From assembly GCF_001399685.1 (NCBI RefSeq), contig NZ_JTHN01000201.1, forward strand, positions 1-34,593: a stretch of DNA of 34,593 bases, written 5' to 3'. Each line of letters opens with the position of its first letter. Positions within the stretch are counted from its first letter, which is position 1. The notes under the pieces were generated by a model, which was given only the letters and a program-made list of their open reading frames with translations, ran no database searches and was not told the origin of the DNA. Origin of the DNA: Paenibacillus sp. A3. Its GTDB lineage: Bacteria > Bacillota > Bacilli > Paenibacillales > NBRC-103111. Of this stretch, positions 1 through 7,898 are shown one piece after another. Made by a program: the position numbers and the translations under genes.

Positions 1-581
1 GGGCGGACCGAGGGGCGCTCTTTCTGGTGCGACACGGATACCGGCCGGATATGGCGCTCGGGGATTTCGACTCCGTCAGCGAAGCCGAGCTTGAGGAAGT
101 ACGCCGAAACAGCCGCGAGTTCGTCGTCTGCGATCCGGTGTGGAAAGACTTGACCGACACGGAGATGGCCTTCACTTGGGCGCTTGAACAAAACCCCGAA
201 GAGATTGTGCTTCTGGGCGTGCTTGGCACCCGATGGGACCATTCGCTCGCAAACGTCCATCTGCTGCGCAAAGCTTTGGCCGCAGGCATCCGCTGCCGCA
301 TCGCCGACACCTGCAACGAGCTGATGCTGATGGACGGCAGCGCACCGCTAACGGTCAGCCGGAGCCGGTTCACCCATGTATCGCTGCTCCCGCTGAGCAT
401 CGAGGTGACGGGAATTACGCTCGAAGGGTTCCAGTACCCGCTGCACGAAGCGACGCTGACGATCGGGCAATCGCTCGGCATTAGCAACGTGCTCCTTGGC
501 GAAGCCGGCCACATTCGCATCCGGGACGGCCTGCTGCTCGTGATTCAGAGCCGGGATGAAGAGGAAGTGGCTCCGGAGTAA
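1..581 (+). CDS. thiN: Thiamine pyrophosphokinase, 5'-truncated by the window edge
   Basis: This enzyme transfers pyrophosphate from ATP to thiamine to make thiamine diphosphate in the cytoplasm. The frame is already open at base 3, reading ADRGALFLVRHGY, so the true start lies upstream. A GTG at base 27 is internal. Visible family motifs are GDFDS (the metal/ATP site), the segment KDLTDTEMA, and LGTRWDHSLANVHLL of the catalytic domain. The C-terminal half (from about MDGSAPLTV) matches the thiamine-binding beta domain, ending in LGEAGHIRIRDGLLLVI. About 30 N-terminal residues appear to be missing relative to the usual ~215. The gene ends 25 bases before the convergent Crp-family gene, and no terminator hairpin is visible between them. 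Confidence 0.93.
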   Translation, partial: ADRGALFLVRHGYRPDMALGDFDSVSEAELEEVRRNSREFVVCDPVWKDLTDTEMAFTWALEQNPEEIVLLGVLGTRWDHSLANVHLLRKALAAGIRCRIADTCNELMLMDGSAPLTVSRSRFTHVSLLPLSIEVTGITLEGFQYPLHEATLTIGQSLGISNVLLGEAGHIRIRDGLLLVIQSRDEEEVAPE

Positions 582-605
582 GCATGTGGACAGGATTTCT
601 CGCTT

Positions 606-1244
606 TTAAGTTAGCAGAAATTCCTCCAGGTATTTCTCAATCTCTTCAATAGAAGCTATGGAAAATTTTTTATTTTTATAATGAATCAACCCCTCATGGA
701 TACACTGAGCGATGGAACGATTTAAGCTTCGAATGGGCGCACAGACCTCACTGGACAGCATTTGCTTGGTAAGGCTGTCCAAATCGCCGATTTTATAATG
801 ATGAAGCACACTAAATAAAATCCGGTCTTTCAAGGTCAGCAGCGATAGCTTCGCCGCGGTGTCCGTACTCAGCATTAATTTGGAGGCTAGCTGCTTCACA
901 AGATATAGATTAAAATCAAAATCGAGCTTCATCCATTCAACCACCTTGGTTTTGTGGAGAGCTATCGTTTCGCAGTGTTGTTTGGCAATCACGCCGAGCG
1001 TTTTCATTTGATCGTTAAAAATCTCGATCTCCCCGAAGCAGCTATACGCATCGTAAATATAGACGGAAAGCATCGCTCCCGCGTAGCTTTGTCTGTATAC
1101 CTCCGCTTCACCCGCGGTTAAAATGTAAAGATATTGATTTTCCTCATGCGGCCGAAGAATCAGGCTGCCTTTTTTATGCTTTCTATACCTAAATTCCTTT
1201 CTGATCTGCTCTGGCGCAGCATTCACAATCTCCTTGAAATTCAT
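606..1244 (-). CDS. Crp/Fnr-family transcriptional regulator (YeiL-like)
   Basis: This is a cytoplasmic DNA-binding regulator of about 212 residues. The N-terminal half is a cyclic-nucleotide-binding-type beta barrel (KGSLILRPHEENQYLYIL, then AEVY, SCFGEIEIF). A long helix follows (VVEWMKLDFDFNLYLVKQLASKL), and then a C-terminal winged-helix region with APIRSLNRSIAQCIHEGLI as the likely recognition part. I chose the ATG at 1244 because AAGGTGA lies just upstream; the longer open frame to 1319 has no ribosome site. The gene is divergent from a nucleoside hydrolase. In Escherichia coli, yeiL, a Crp-family gene, lies beside the ribonucleoside hydrolase gene rihB, so control of nucleoside salvage is a reasonable inference. 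The ligand cannot be read from the sequence. Confidence 0.85.
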   Translation of the reverse strand: MNFKEIVNAAPEQIRKEFRYRKHKKGSLILRPHEENQYLYILTAGEAEVYRQSYAGAMLSVYIYDAYSCFGEIEIFNDQMKTLGVIAKQHCETIALHKTKVVEWMKLDFDFNLYLVKQLASKLMLSTDTAAKLSLLTLKDRILFSVLHHYKIGDLDSLTKQMLSSEVCAPIRSLNRSIAQCIHEGLIHYKNKKFSIASIEEIEKYLEEFLLT

Positions 1245-1268
1245 GAGCTTCACCTTCTTTTGCCTTTT

Positions 1269-1309
1269 GGTCATTTGACCTATTTTCATGCTCGTTTGAT
1301 TTATATAAT
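1269..1309. promoter_or_regulatory. Divergent control region with perfect GGTCA-TT-TGACC inverted repeat
   Basis: The 96-base gap between the divergent Crp-type gene and the nucleoside hydrolase holds a perfect inverted repeat, GGTCA at 1269-1273 and TGACC at 1276-1280 with a two-base spacer. A good -10 hexamer TATAAT (1304-1309) points towards the hydrolase. There is no good -35 at 17 bases: position 1281-1286 reads TATTTT. A weak -35 with a dyad just upstream fits an activator-dependent promoter. That the flanking Crp-family protein binds here is inference. Confidence 0.5.
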
Positions 1310-1340
1310 AAGGCCACACCGAAAACAGGAGGTCTTATTT

Positions 1341-2294
1341 ATGAGAAAATTAATTATCGATACGGATACCGGCAGTGACGATGCTGTAGCCATCATTATG
1401 GCATTAAAATCAGCCGATGTTAAGGTCGAAGCGATCACGACCGTGTGCGGCAATGTCCCGCTTGAATTGGCTACCCAAAATGCGCTGATGACCATCGAAG
1501 TGGCGAACGGGCAAAAGCCGCCTCTTTATGTCGGAGCGGCCAAGCCCCTGATGCGCGATTTGGTTACCGCTGTCAATGTGCATGGCGAGGATGGGATGGG
1601 AGATTGCGATTTGATTCATCCTACGCTTTTGCCGGAAAGCAAGCATGCCGTGGATGCGATTCTGGACATTGTCGAAAAGAACCCCGGAGAAATCGAAATT
1701 ATCACCATCGGTCCCGTGACCAATATTGCCCTTGCGATTCTAAAAGCGCCCGAAACCATGAAAAAGGTAAAGCATATTTACACCATGGGCACTTCCGGCT
1801 TTGGCCCCGGAAATACGACACCGGTTGCCGAATTTAACGTGTATGTCGATGCGGAAGCTTATCGTATTATGCTCAACTCGGGCATACCTATGACCATCAT
1901 TGGATTTGACGTCTGTTTAGGAGAAGCGGCTTTGACGAAGGACGATATGGATGTCTTGCTGGCGAGCGGCAAGCCGGAAGCCGTATTTTCCGTGAAATGC
2001 AACCGTTCCTTGCTGGAATATAATATCCAAAGATGCAATGAACCGATTGTGGACTTGCCTGATGCCGTGGCTATGGGTGTCGTGCTCTGGAATGAAATCG
2101 TCCTTGAAGACAAATGGTGTTACTGCTACGTCTGCACCATGGAAGAAGCCGCCTATGGCCAAGTGATCCTCAATGACGGCAGCAAGCTGGCCATTTCCGA
2201 CGGCTTTGCAGGTCATACCCCGAATGCCAAAGTGTGCAAAACGATTAATAATCCGTTATTCAAAGAGAAATTAATCAGCTTGCTTGTAAGGTAA
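1341..2294 (+). CDS. Inosine/uridine-preferring nucleoside hydrolase (IunH/Rih family)
   Basis: Hydrolyses the N-glycosidic bond of nucleosides to free base and ribose, a salvage reaction in the cytoplasm. The N-terminus carries the family calcium/ribose motif, IIDTDTGSDDA (Asp7, Asp9, Asp13, Asp14). ITIGPVTNIALA near the middle and AEFNVYVDAEA (Asn/Asp ribose contacts) are also typical. The length of 317 residues is normal. The place where classical members have a catalytic HDPLA reads PDAVA, so the base-protonating histidine is not conserved and nucleobase preference may differ. The start ATG at 1341 follows ACAGGAGGT. The 3' end is 11 bases from the Nudix gene, suggesting one transcript. 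Confidence 0.92.
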   Translation: MRKLIIDTDTGSDDAVAIIMALKSADVKVEAITTVCGNVPLELATQNALMTIEVANGQKPPLYVGAAKPLMRDLVTAVNVHGEDGMGDCDLIHPTLLPESKHAVDAILDIVEKNPGEIEIITIGPVTNIALAILKAPETMKKVKHIYTMGTSGFGPGNTTPVAEFNVYVDAEAYRIMLNSGIPMTIIGFDVCLGEAALTKDDMDVLLASGKPEAVFSVKCNRSLLEYNIQRCNEPIVDLPDAVAMGVVLWNEIVLEDKWCYCYVCTMEEAAYGQVILNDGSKLAISDGFAGHTPNAKVCKTINNPLFKEKLISLLVR

Positions 2295-2305
2295 CAGAGG
2301 TTACG

Positions 2306-2791
2306 ATGAAGATCAACTATGTCCATTGTTTTATCGCTCAAGATCAACAATTTCTGATGCTTCGAAGGAATAACCCTCCCTTTAAGAATATGTGGAATTG
2401 CGTCGGAGGCAAAATTATGCCGGATGAAACGCCCCGGGAGGCCGTCATTCGTGAAGTCAAGGAGGAAACCGGACTGGACCTCCAGTCTGTTCAGTTCAAA
2501 GGGATTGCCACCTGGAATCAGGCGGGCGGCATGTACATTTTTGTTGCCGATCAATTTACAGGGGATTTGACGGAATCCGCGGAAGGAACACTTGCTTGGA
2601 AAAGCAAGGAGTGGGTCATGCAGTCGCCGGAAGTCGTGAGCAGCATCCGGACGATCCTGGATGATGTGCTTGCGACGGATGTCCCTGTGGAATATGCTCT
2701 CTTTTACACGGGAGCGGAGTATGAGGGAGAATTATGGAAATATGAGGTGATGCGTAATGATGAACATAACGATTCGAAAAGAATTAGCTGA
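2306..2791 (+). CDS. Nudix hydrolase (MutT-like, probable (oxo)nucleotide pyrophosphatase)
   Basis: A 161-residue Nudix protein that should cleave a nucleoside diphosphate linked to another moiety. The Nudix box is complete: GG at the start, then KIMPDETPREA, then REVKEETGL, matching Gx5Ex7REUxEExGU with the metal-binding glutamates. The start of the fold (HCFIAQDQQFLMLRRNNP) resembles 8-oxo-dGTP diphosphatases, though the true substrate is unknown. It follows the nucleoside hydrolase by 11 bases with CAGAGG as its ribosome site, so both probably serve nucleotide salvage or clean-up as one operon. A terminator follows at 2836. Confidence 0.9.
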   Translation: MKINYVHCFIAQDQQFLMLRRNNPPFKNMWNCVGGKIMPDETPREAVIREVKEETGLDLQSVQFKGIATWNQAGGMYIFVADQFTGDLTESAEGTLAWKSKEWVMQSPEVVSSIRTILDDVLATDVPVEYALFYTGAEYEGELWKYEVMRNDEHNDSKRIS

Positions 2792-2835
2792 GGATTATTG
2801 TAGTACGTCGTAAGGATTTCCGTAAAGCACTGAAG

Positions 2836-2870
2836 CCCCGCTAACTTAAGGTTGCGGGGTGAGTCTTTTT
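2836..2870 (+). terminator. Rho-independent terminator after the Nudix gene
   Basis: Stem CCCCGC (2836-2841) with GCGGGG (2854-2859), extended inside by AAC/GTT, then a T-rich tail TCTTTTT. It ends the nucleoside hydrolase-Nudix transcript. Confidence 0.8.
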
Positions 2871-2877
2871 ACGCGAT

Positions 2878-3354
2878 TTATTCTCTCAAATGATGCCTAA
2901 GCAATTGACTGACTCTGGATGGCGAGACACCTAGCATTTCGGCTAATTTTTTTTGCGAAGCTGCTGGGTTTTCCTTCATCGCTTTATGCAATCGAGTCAA
3001 GGTTGTGACTTTGCCTTCTTGCATTTTTTTCTTTGTTGGAATAGTTTTATTAGCCACGTCAGTCCGCTCGCGTTCCAAACGCTCGAGGAAGACTTGAAGG
3101 GCCGGGAGGCTGTGGATACACGGTATGCAAATATAAAATCTTTTGAAATTCAGGATTTGCTCCGGGTTGGAGCAGAACAAACATTCTTCCGCGCGATATT
3201 TGCAAACCATAATTGCTCTTCTCTCGTCGTCAAAGAAATACTCTGTAAGGGTATTATGATTTAAGTTCAAAACACGCCTGACCTCCGTAGGAATCACAAT
3301 TCTTCCGAAATCGTCTACCACTCTAACAATCCCCGTCTTACGACCGATACGCAA
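2878..3354 (-). CDS. AbrB-type transition-state regulator fused to a zinc ribbon and a C-terminal HTH
   Basis: The N-terminus is an AbrB/SpoVT swapped-hairpin DNA-binding domain (GIVRVVDDFGRIVIPTEVRRVLNL). A middle part carries two CxxC pairs, CLFC and CIPC, about 17 residues apart, likely a structural zinc site as seen in some AbrB paralogues. A basic linker leads to a C-terminal helix-turn-helix (QKKLAEMLGVSPSRVSQLLRHHL). I prefer the TTG at 3354 because AGAGGTGA sits six bases upstream; an ATG at 3387 would add 11 residues but has a poor ribosome site. It lies downstream of a Spo0E-like gene on the same strand, only tens of bases apart. Two separate DNA-binding modules in one AbrB protein is unusual. 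A role in sporulation or transition-phase control is inferred. Confidence 0.82.
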   Translation of the reverse strand: MRIGRKTGIVRVVDDFGRIVIPTEVRRVLNLNHNTLTEYFFDDERRAIMVCKYRAEECLFCSNPEQILNFKRFYICIPCIHSLPALQVFLERLERERTDVANKTIPTKKKMQEGKVTTLTRLHKAMKENPAASQKKLAEMLGVSPSRVSQLLRHHLRE

Positions 3355-3411
3355 CACCCTCACCTCTAATCGATATTCCATTAACATGAGTTGCCATGCT
3401 ACCCTGAAACG

Positions 3412-3639
3412 TTACGTTAACGGTTTTACCCTCATTTTCCGAGTTTGCGCTATAACAACGTATGCGTCTAATTGTTGACTCAGTTGGACGATATATTCGC
3501 TCGTTAAGCTTTCGCCTTGCCGTACAGCCTCTTCCATCTGGTTCTGAATGTTTTTCATGGCATTGTATAATGCCCCATCATCTAAATGATTTAGTTCTAG
3601 GGTTGAGCAAGCCTCCTCTCCATTCGCTAACAAGGTCAT
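3412..3639 (-). CDS. Spo0E-like aspartyl-phosphate phosphatase
   Basis: A 75-residue protein with the layout of Spo0E-family phosphatases: two helices, the second carrying the signature SQQLD (in YIVQLSQQLDAYVV). The first helix reads LYNAMKNIQNQMEEAVRQG. Known members dephosphorylate Spo0A~P and so delay sporulation. The ATG at 3639 follows AAAGGAGAG. The N-terminus (about 20 residues before the first helix) is a little longer than in many short family members. It is the first gene of a likely two-gene unit with the AbrB-type regulator downstream. Both would push the same decision: Spo0E lowers Spo0A~P, and AbrB-type proteins act while Spo0A~P is low. Confidence 0.75.
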   Translation of the reverse strand: MTLLANGEEACSTLELNHLDDGALYNAMKNIQNQMEEAVRQGESLTSEYIVQLSQQLDAYVVIAQTRKMRVKPLT

Positions 3640-3751
3640 ATGGCGCTCTCCTTTTTAACCATTGTAATTTTTTTCTTCTTGCAAATTAACTGTATCATCC
3701 ATCTCACAAGAACCTTATAATTCCATTTTGTGCAACTCCAAAAAAATAAAA

Positions 3752-3776
3752 AAACAGGCTTATACTCACCTGTTTT
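3752..3776 (-). terminator. Rho-independent terminator after the XRE-TPR regulator
   Basis: On the minus strand AACAGG pairs with CCTGTT around a ten-base loop and is followed by a long T-rich run (plus-strand A-run at about 3740-3755). It separates the regulator transcript from the Spo0E-like unit. Confidence 0.8.
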
Positions 3777-3845
3777 CACGAAAAAACTCTTATGTAAATT
3801 TTAGAATGACAATATATTCATCCATTCCGGCCTGTTACATCTACT

Positions 3846-5084
3846 TTAACCTCTTCCAGTGACGTTTTCACCGATAAGCTGATCACTCTGATGATTCAAA
3901 CGAGATGCAATAAGACCGACTTCGTGGAACATTTCCGCCAAGTTATCAGCCGTGATCTTTTTACTCTTTACCTGTTCACCAAGCAAGCCGATACTAAGTT
4001 GGTAATATCCTTTGTATCTATGTAACTTTCCAATACACGCCAATTTATGTGGCGTTAGTGGCTGTTTAGGTAAAAACTCTCCTTCCCTTTCCAATATTTC
4101 TGCAATAGATTTAAAATCCCCCAACTGAAAATAAATTTCAAGTAGTTCATCCGCAATGTGTATCTTATTATCCGAGCTGACCTCGTCCAAATATTTTTTA
4201 AGCAACGGTATAGCTATATCAAACTCTTTCTTTCTTGCTTTTGTTAAGGCCCGAGTAATCTTGGCGGATTCGATAACAAAATCGTTCTTCATGTTTTCAA
4301 AAGTATCCAGGTGCTTCTCCACCGCATCGTAATCTTTTAATTGCGAATATGAATTAATCATCGTCAAAAAGGCCCTCACTTTAAGCTCAGTATCTTCTTT
4401 TTCTAGCGGAAGACCTTCCTCACAGAGTTGTATGCATTCTTTAAACTTTTTGATGTTGTATGCATGTAAAACCATTCTGAAATAATAAGTAATTTTCTCC
4501 TCACGTGATAAAAAACTAGTATAGTGTAAAATTTCTTGGCCTGATTGAAATGACTCCTCCAATTTATTGAAATCGTTTCTTTCGATCAAATACTTTTGCA
4601 ATAACCCTTTGGCTACGTAATGCGGCACTCCGCGTTCTCTGGAATACTTGATAATTAACGTATAGAGCGATACTTTCAGTGAATCATTGTTTACTGTTCT
4701 GGTAAAGTCAAACAATCGTTGAAGCGATTCTTCCGTCTCTACCGTATGCGACTCCAGTATCCGCGCCGTCACTTTCGGAACTAGCAAAAAGCACTCTTCA
4801 CACGTAGCCACCTCTTCGAGTACTTCAAACAACGTGTTGATTCGGTTTTCTTCTTCAAGATAACATTCTATAATCTCGGAATAGTGTGCAGGTAATGCTG
4901 TGGCTATGGCCTTCAAGTTCTTAAATTCCAGCCGCTTCGTTTCTCCACGCTCTATTCGATTGAGGACACTTCTGCTCACACCTGTTAGTTTTTCTAGCTG
5001 AGAATATGTCAAATTTTTTTCTTTTCTAAATTGGAAGATAAAATCAGAGATGGTTTTTCTTCGGATTCTCACTTCCACCATCAT
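3846..5084 (-). CDS. XRE-family HTH regulator with C-terminal TPR repeats (RRNPP-like architecture)
   Basis: A cytoplasmic regulator of about 412 residues. Residues ~12-65 form an XRE helix-turn-helix (ISDFIFQFRKEKNLTYSQL, then GVSRSVLNRIERGE). The rest is all-helical with TPR-like pairs, for example ITYYFRMVLHAYNIKKFKE, AFLTMINSYSQLKDYDAVE and HKLACIGKLHRYKGYYQLS. This is the architecture of peptide-sensing regulators (PlcR, NprR, Rgg-type), but no family-specific ligand site can be proven here. Two ATGs (5084 and 5081) follow AAGGAAG; I give the outer one. It is divergent from a secreted protein gene, with a 490-base AT-rich spacer. No obvious pheromone precursor peptide follows it. Being its own peptide receptor is only inference. 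Confidence 0.8.
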   Translation of the reverse strand: MMVEVRIRRKTISDFIFQFRKEKNLTYSQLEKLTGVSRSVLNRIERGETKRLEFKNLKAIATALPAHYSEIIECYLEEENRINTLFEVLEEVATCEECFLLVPKVTARILESHTVETEESLQRLFDFTRTVNNDSLKVSLYTLIIKYSRERGVPHYVAKGLLQKYLIERNDFNKLEESFQSGQEILHYTSFLSREEKITYYFRMVLHAYNIKKFKECIQLCEEGLPLEKEDTELKVRAFLTMINSYSQLKDYDAVEKHLDTFENMKNDFVIESAKITRALTKARKKEFDIAIPLLKKYLDEVSSDNKIHIADELLEIYFQLGDFKSIAEILEREGEFLPKQPLTPHKLACIGKLHRYKGYYQLSIGLLGEQVKSKKITADNLAEMFHEVGLIASRLNHQSDQLIGENVTGRG

Positions 5085-5573
5085 ACACTTCCTTATTATC
5101 AAATTATATAAGGAATATTATAACAAATTATATATTTATCAACAATTTTTTTGAAGTGCCGCTTATTGGTATCTCCTTTTTTTTCTAGCAGATATTAGGT
5201 TAAACAAAGTGAACATTTCGATAAATTTCTACAGAGCATACGCGTTATTGGTAATTACTGCAATTAGATATGAATTTTCAGGTGTTTTTCCCGAGTAAAA
5301 TAGATATATTCTACCATTACATAATTTTTGTATTGATGGTATATTATGGATGAACAACCCAGTCGCAACAATTGTTCATAAAACAATGCGGGAATATCAC
5401 ACAAAACAAATATAACGTGGAAGGAGGTGGACAAAAAAAGGTAGAAAGCAAATAGACAGAGAAATCGCTATATAGCACGGTAAGAGCAAGCAAATCTTAT
5501 TACTCCATATATGAACTAGGATTTTGGATTTTAGGGTTTACTCAAAATCTATGAATTTATGGGAGGTAGAAGA
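5085..5573. promoter_or_regulatory. Long AT-rich divergent intergenic region with promoter and inverted repeat
   Basis: This gap has no convincing gene. Towards the secreted protein there is a sigma-A-like promoter, TTACAT (5317-5322), 17 bases, TATATT (5340-5345). Just downstream lies an inverted repeat ATTGTT (5371-5376), five bases, AACAAT (5382-5387), a good candidate operator for the divergent XRE regulator. The 5' leader would then be about 220 bases. Near 5420-5427 an excellent ribosome site (GGAAGGAGG) is followed by no usable start: the nearest frames close within a few codons. Confidence 0.45.
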
Positions 5574-6290
5574 ATGAAGAAATTGTTTTTGAAATCAGTT
5601 TTAGCTCTTACAGTTATCGTTTCAATGATTCCAGTTTCCGCAAATGCTAATGATTCAACACAGAACGATGCATCAAATTCATTCACAATTCCATGCATAA
5701 AAGCCGAAGGTAAAGTGTCTTATGAAACTGATGCCAATGGTGTCACAAAGGAGATCACGGAAATCAGTAACACTCAAGAATATGCTAAAGCATACAATCT
5801 TGATTTGCCATCCCCAAATGCAAAAATTGTCCATGTCAGAACTGTTTCTCCTAGCGAAAAAACTAATTTGAACAATTTTAATGCTGATGAAATTTCGACT
5901 CAAGGTGTAGGGGATTACTATCTAAAAAATGTTCAGGGACCACGTAGAGGTTGCGGCATACATCCTCTAAGACGCACAAATTTGGTTTATCCGGGCGGTA
6001 AGATGATTTTCACTGAATCTGTTGCAGCATCTGTCACTGGAACTGTCACAGTAGACGCGCAAATTGTAAGTGCTGCTGTCGGGTTCAATGTAACGCAAAC
6101 ATATACTGTAACTGATGAGCAAAACGATACAATCCCTTCCAATTACTCGCGGGCCGAAGTTACTGCTTATGCTAACCTTGATATTTGGCAATATGACATC
6201 TATAAGAAGGGGTTATTTTGGGATAGTTACGAAGGTTATGGTTCTGCCTCTAAGCCAATAGGTGTATGCTTTAATATTGTTTACTCCTAA
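5574..6290 (+). CDS. Secreted protein of unknown function with signal peptide
   Basis: The protein has about 238 residues. It starts with a classical signal peptide (MKKLFLKSVLALTVIVSM, cleavage probably after SANA). The ATG at 5574 follows GGGAGGTAG, so the in-frame upstream start at 5559 is not needed. The mature N-terminal part is polar. The C-terminal half alternates small and hydrophobic residues (ESVAASVTGTVTVDAQIV, then SAAVGFNVTQTYTV), a pattern of amphipathic beta strands, with two cysteines (in RRGCGIH and GVCFN) that could form a disulfide. I do not recognise the family. The beta-rich repeat pattern is reminiscent of secreted beta-sheet or pore-type proteins, but that is only an impression. 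Its position opposite the XRE-TPR regulator suggests regulated secretion. Confidence 0.8.
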   Translation: MKKLFLKSVLALTVIVSMIPVSANANDSTQNDASNSFTIPCIKAEGKVSYETDANGVTKEITEISNTQEYAKAYNLDLPSPNAKIVHVRTVSPSEKTNLNNFNADEISTQGVGDYYLKNVQGPRRGCGIHPLRRTNLVYPGGKMIFTESVAASVTGTVTVDAQIVSAAVGFNVTQTYTVTDEQNDTIPSNYSRAEVTAYANLDIWQYDIYKKGLFWDSYEGYGSASKPIGVCFNIVYS

Positions 6291-6303
6291 GTAACCGTAA
6301 TTC

Positions 6304-6343
6304 AAAAAAAGAAGCCTCAGAAATGAATCAGGCTTCTTTTTTT
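6304..6343. terminator. Bidirectional rho-independent terminator
   Basis: A near-perfect palindrome: AAAAAAAGAAGCCT (6304-6317) pairs with AGGCTTCTTTTTTT (6330-6343). It has T-runs on both strands and so serves the two convergent genes. Confidence 0.92.
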
Positions 6344-6362
6344 GCTGATTGGATTGAGCATT

Positions 6363-6863
6363 TCATGATAACTCTAATGGAATTTCTTCTTTCTTACTAA
6401 TCCCTTCGTTGTCGACCCATTCAATTTTTAGATAATAACTTACAGGCTCTTGATTCTTATCCGTTTCTTCAATGGGTCCCTCAATAGATCCAATCTTAAG
6501 GTTTTCAAGTAAATTAATATTTCCACTGTTTGATGTTTTTAGCTCTTCTAAAACAAGTTTCTCATTCTTCTCTCCACGCTTTTCGTAAAATGAGTATTTA
6601 AAATAATTTGAGTCTTTAATTTCATTTAAATTACCCAAATACGTTAACTTTCCGTTTCCGCGTCGAATAGATGTATTAGTCTTAACTATAACATAATTAT
6701 CCAATTCCCAATGTTCTCCCCGCCCACTCAAAAAAGAAACTTTAAAAGTTGATTGTGCTTGAGCATAACCATTCTGAACATCCTTATTAAAATACATAAA
6801 TAGGGTGATAACATTAGTAATAACCAAAGCAATAAGCACACTTTGACTGAGATATTTTTTCAC
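6363..6863 (-). CDS. Small membrane-anchored extracytoplasmic protein, unknown
   Basis: The protein has 166 residues. The N-terminus is KKYLSQSVLIALVITNVI followed by TLFMYF, a single membrane segment without a clear cleavage site (possibly after AQAQ). The rest is a polar, charged domain (HWELDNYVIVKTNTSIRRG, then YYLKIEWVDNEG) that would sit outside the cell. The start is GTG at 6863 behind AAAGGAGTGA. I do not recognise the family. It is convergent with the secreted protein gene and shares its terminator. The composition is AT-rich like its neighbours. Confidence 0.7.
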   Translation of the reverse strand: MKKYLSQSVLIALVITNVITLFMYFNKDVQNGYAQAQSTFKVSFLSGRGEHWELDNYVIVKTNTSIRRGNGKLTYLGNLNEIKDSNYFKYSFYEKRGEKNEKLVLEELKTSNSGNINLLENLKIGSIEGPIEETDKNQEPVSYYLKIEWVDNEGISKKEEIPLELS

Positions 6864-7077
6864 TCGATATTCACTCCTTTATCCGATATATGATTATATA
6901 TAGGGAAGTATTGCTATTTGCACATATAGTTTATTTACTCCTTTTATTGAAAAATATAACTTTCATAATGTATATTTGTCAAAAAAACTTTTATTATAAC
7001 TCAAAACTGTTCGCTTCCAATCAAATTTATAGTTTATTTTGTAATATCAAATTACTTAATGCATTAGGGTGTGGATT

Positions 7078-7857
7078 ATGCTTAAAAGAACAGGATTATT
7101 CTTGGTTGTAATACTTTTGATACTAGTCACAGGGTGCATGTCTGATACAACTGTTAATCCCAATACACATAAAGATGGAGAAGAAAAGCTGAATAACATT
7201 GTTGAAAAAAATAACAGCGAAGTGATTCTAAAGGAGATTATTGGAAATGAAGCAGCTCCAGAGAAAAAACAAACTCTAGAAGAATCCGTAACAAATCAAA
7301 TAGAATGGAAATTATCAAACAATAAGTCTGTTTCTGCTTCAAAGGACAGAATTGTTTTAAAGACTGAATTCGGTAATAATGGTGTCGTTGTTTTAAAAGT
7401 ACCTGACACGACTATGAATTGGTACAATTTTATTGTGTTAAGAAATAACAATAATAAGTGGGATATTTCAAGTGTTGTGGATATGGCAATATCAGAAAAT
7501 ATGCATACAGAAAAGCAAGGTCTTAATTTACCTATGGATAGATTTATTCATACTAAACTTAAAGGCTTGGATTCTACAGCAGATAATATATGGACTTTCG
7601 CAAATGAAAATAAGTTTGTGGTTATTGGTAAGTATCCAAGAGAGTCGTTCGCGCCTTCTTCGGGAACTCAGGAAATATCTCTAAATGGGCATAGCGCTTG
7701 GATCAAAGTTGAAAAGGATAGTTCGCTCCTCTATTATTTTGACAGCGATTATCTTGTTTGGATGACTGAAAACTTAACTAGGGAAGAAACTGAAAAATTG
7801 GCTAATTCTCTTCCTTCTTCTACATCAGCATTTTTTCCGGCGAAAAATCAGGGCTGA
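7078..7857 (+). CDS. Lipoprotein of unknown function
   Basis: The protein has 259 residues and a lipoprotein signal: MLKRTGLFLVVILLILVTGC, where VTGC is the lipobox and the cysteine would be lipidated. The mature part starts with a polar, low-complexity stretch of about 60 residues and then a globular domain (NKSVSASKDRIVLKTEF, WYNFIVLRNNNNKWDISSV, LNGHSAWIKVEKDSSLLYY). The C-terminal part somewhat resembles DUF4367/sporulation-type outer-leaflet domains, but I cannot assign it. A weak ribosome site (AGGGTG) precedes the ATG at 7078. The stop codon lies in the stem of its own terminator. Confidence 0.75.
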   Translation: MLKRTGLFLVVILLILVTGCMSDTTVNPNTHKDGEEKLNNIVEKNNSEVILKEIIGNEAAPEKKQTLEESVTNQIEWKLSNNKSVSASKDRIVLKTEFGNNGVVVLKVPDTTMNWYNFIVLRNNNNKWDISSVVDMAISENMHTEKQGLNLPMDRFIHTKLKGLDSTADNIWTFANENKFVVIGKYPRESFAPSSGTQEISLNGHSAWIKVEKDSSLLYYFDSDYLVWMTENLTREETEKLANSLPSSTSAFFPAKNQG

Positions 7858-7873
7858 TAACTTCAGCCCTTTT
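7851..7873 (+). terminator. Terminator overlapping the lipoprotein stop codon
   Basis: Stem GGGCTGA (7851-7857) and TCAGCCC (7863-7869), five-base loop, followed by TTTT. The TGA stop is the end of the left arm. Confidence 0.75.
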
Positions 7874-7898
7874 GAATGTTTTATCTTTTCTTTTGAAG

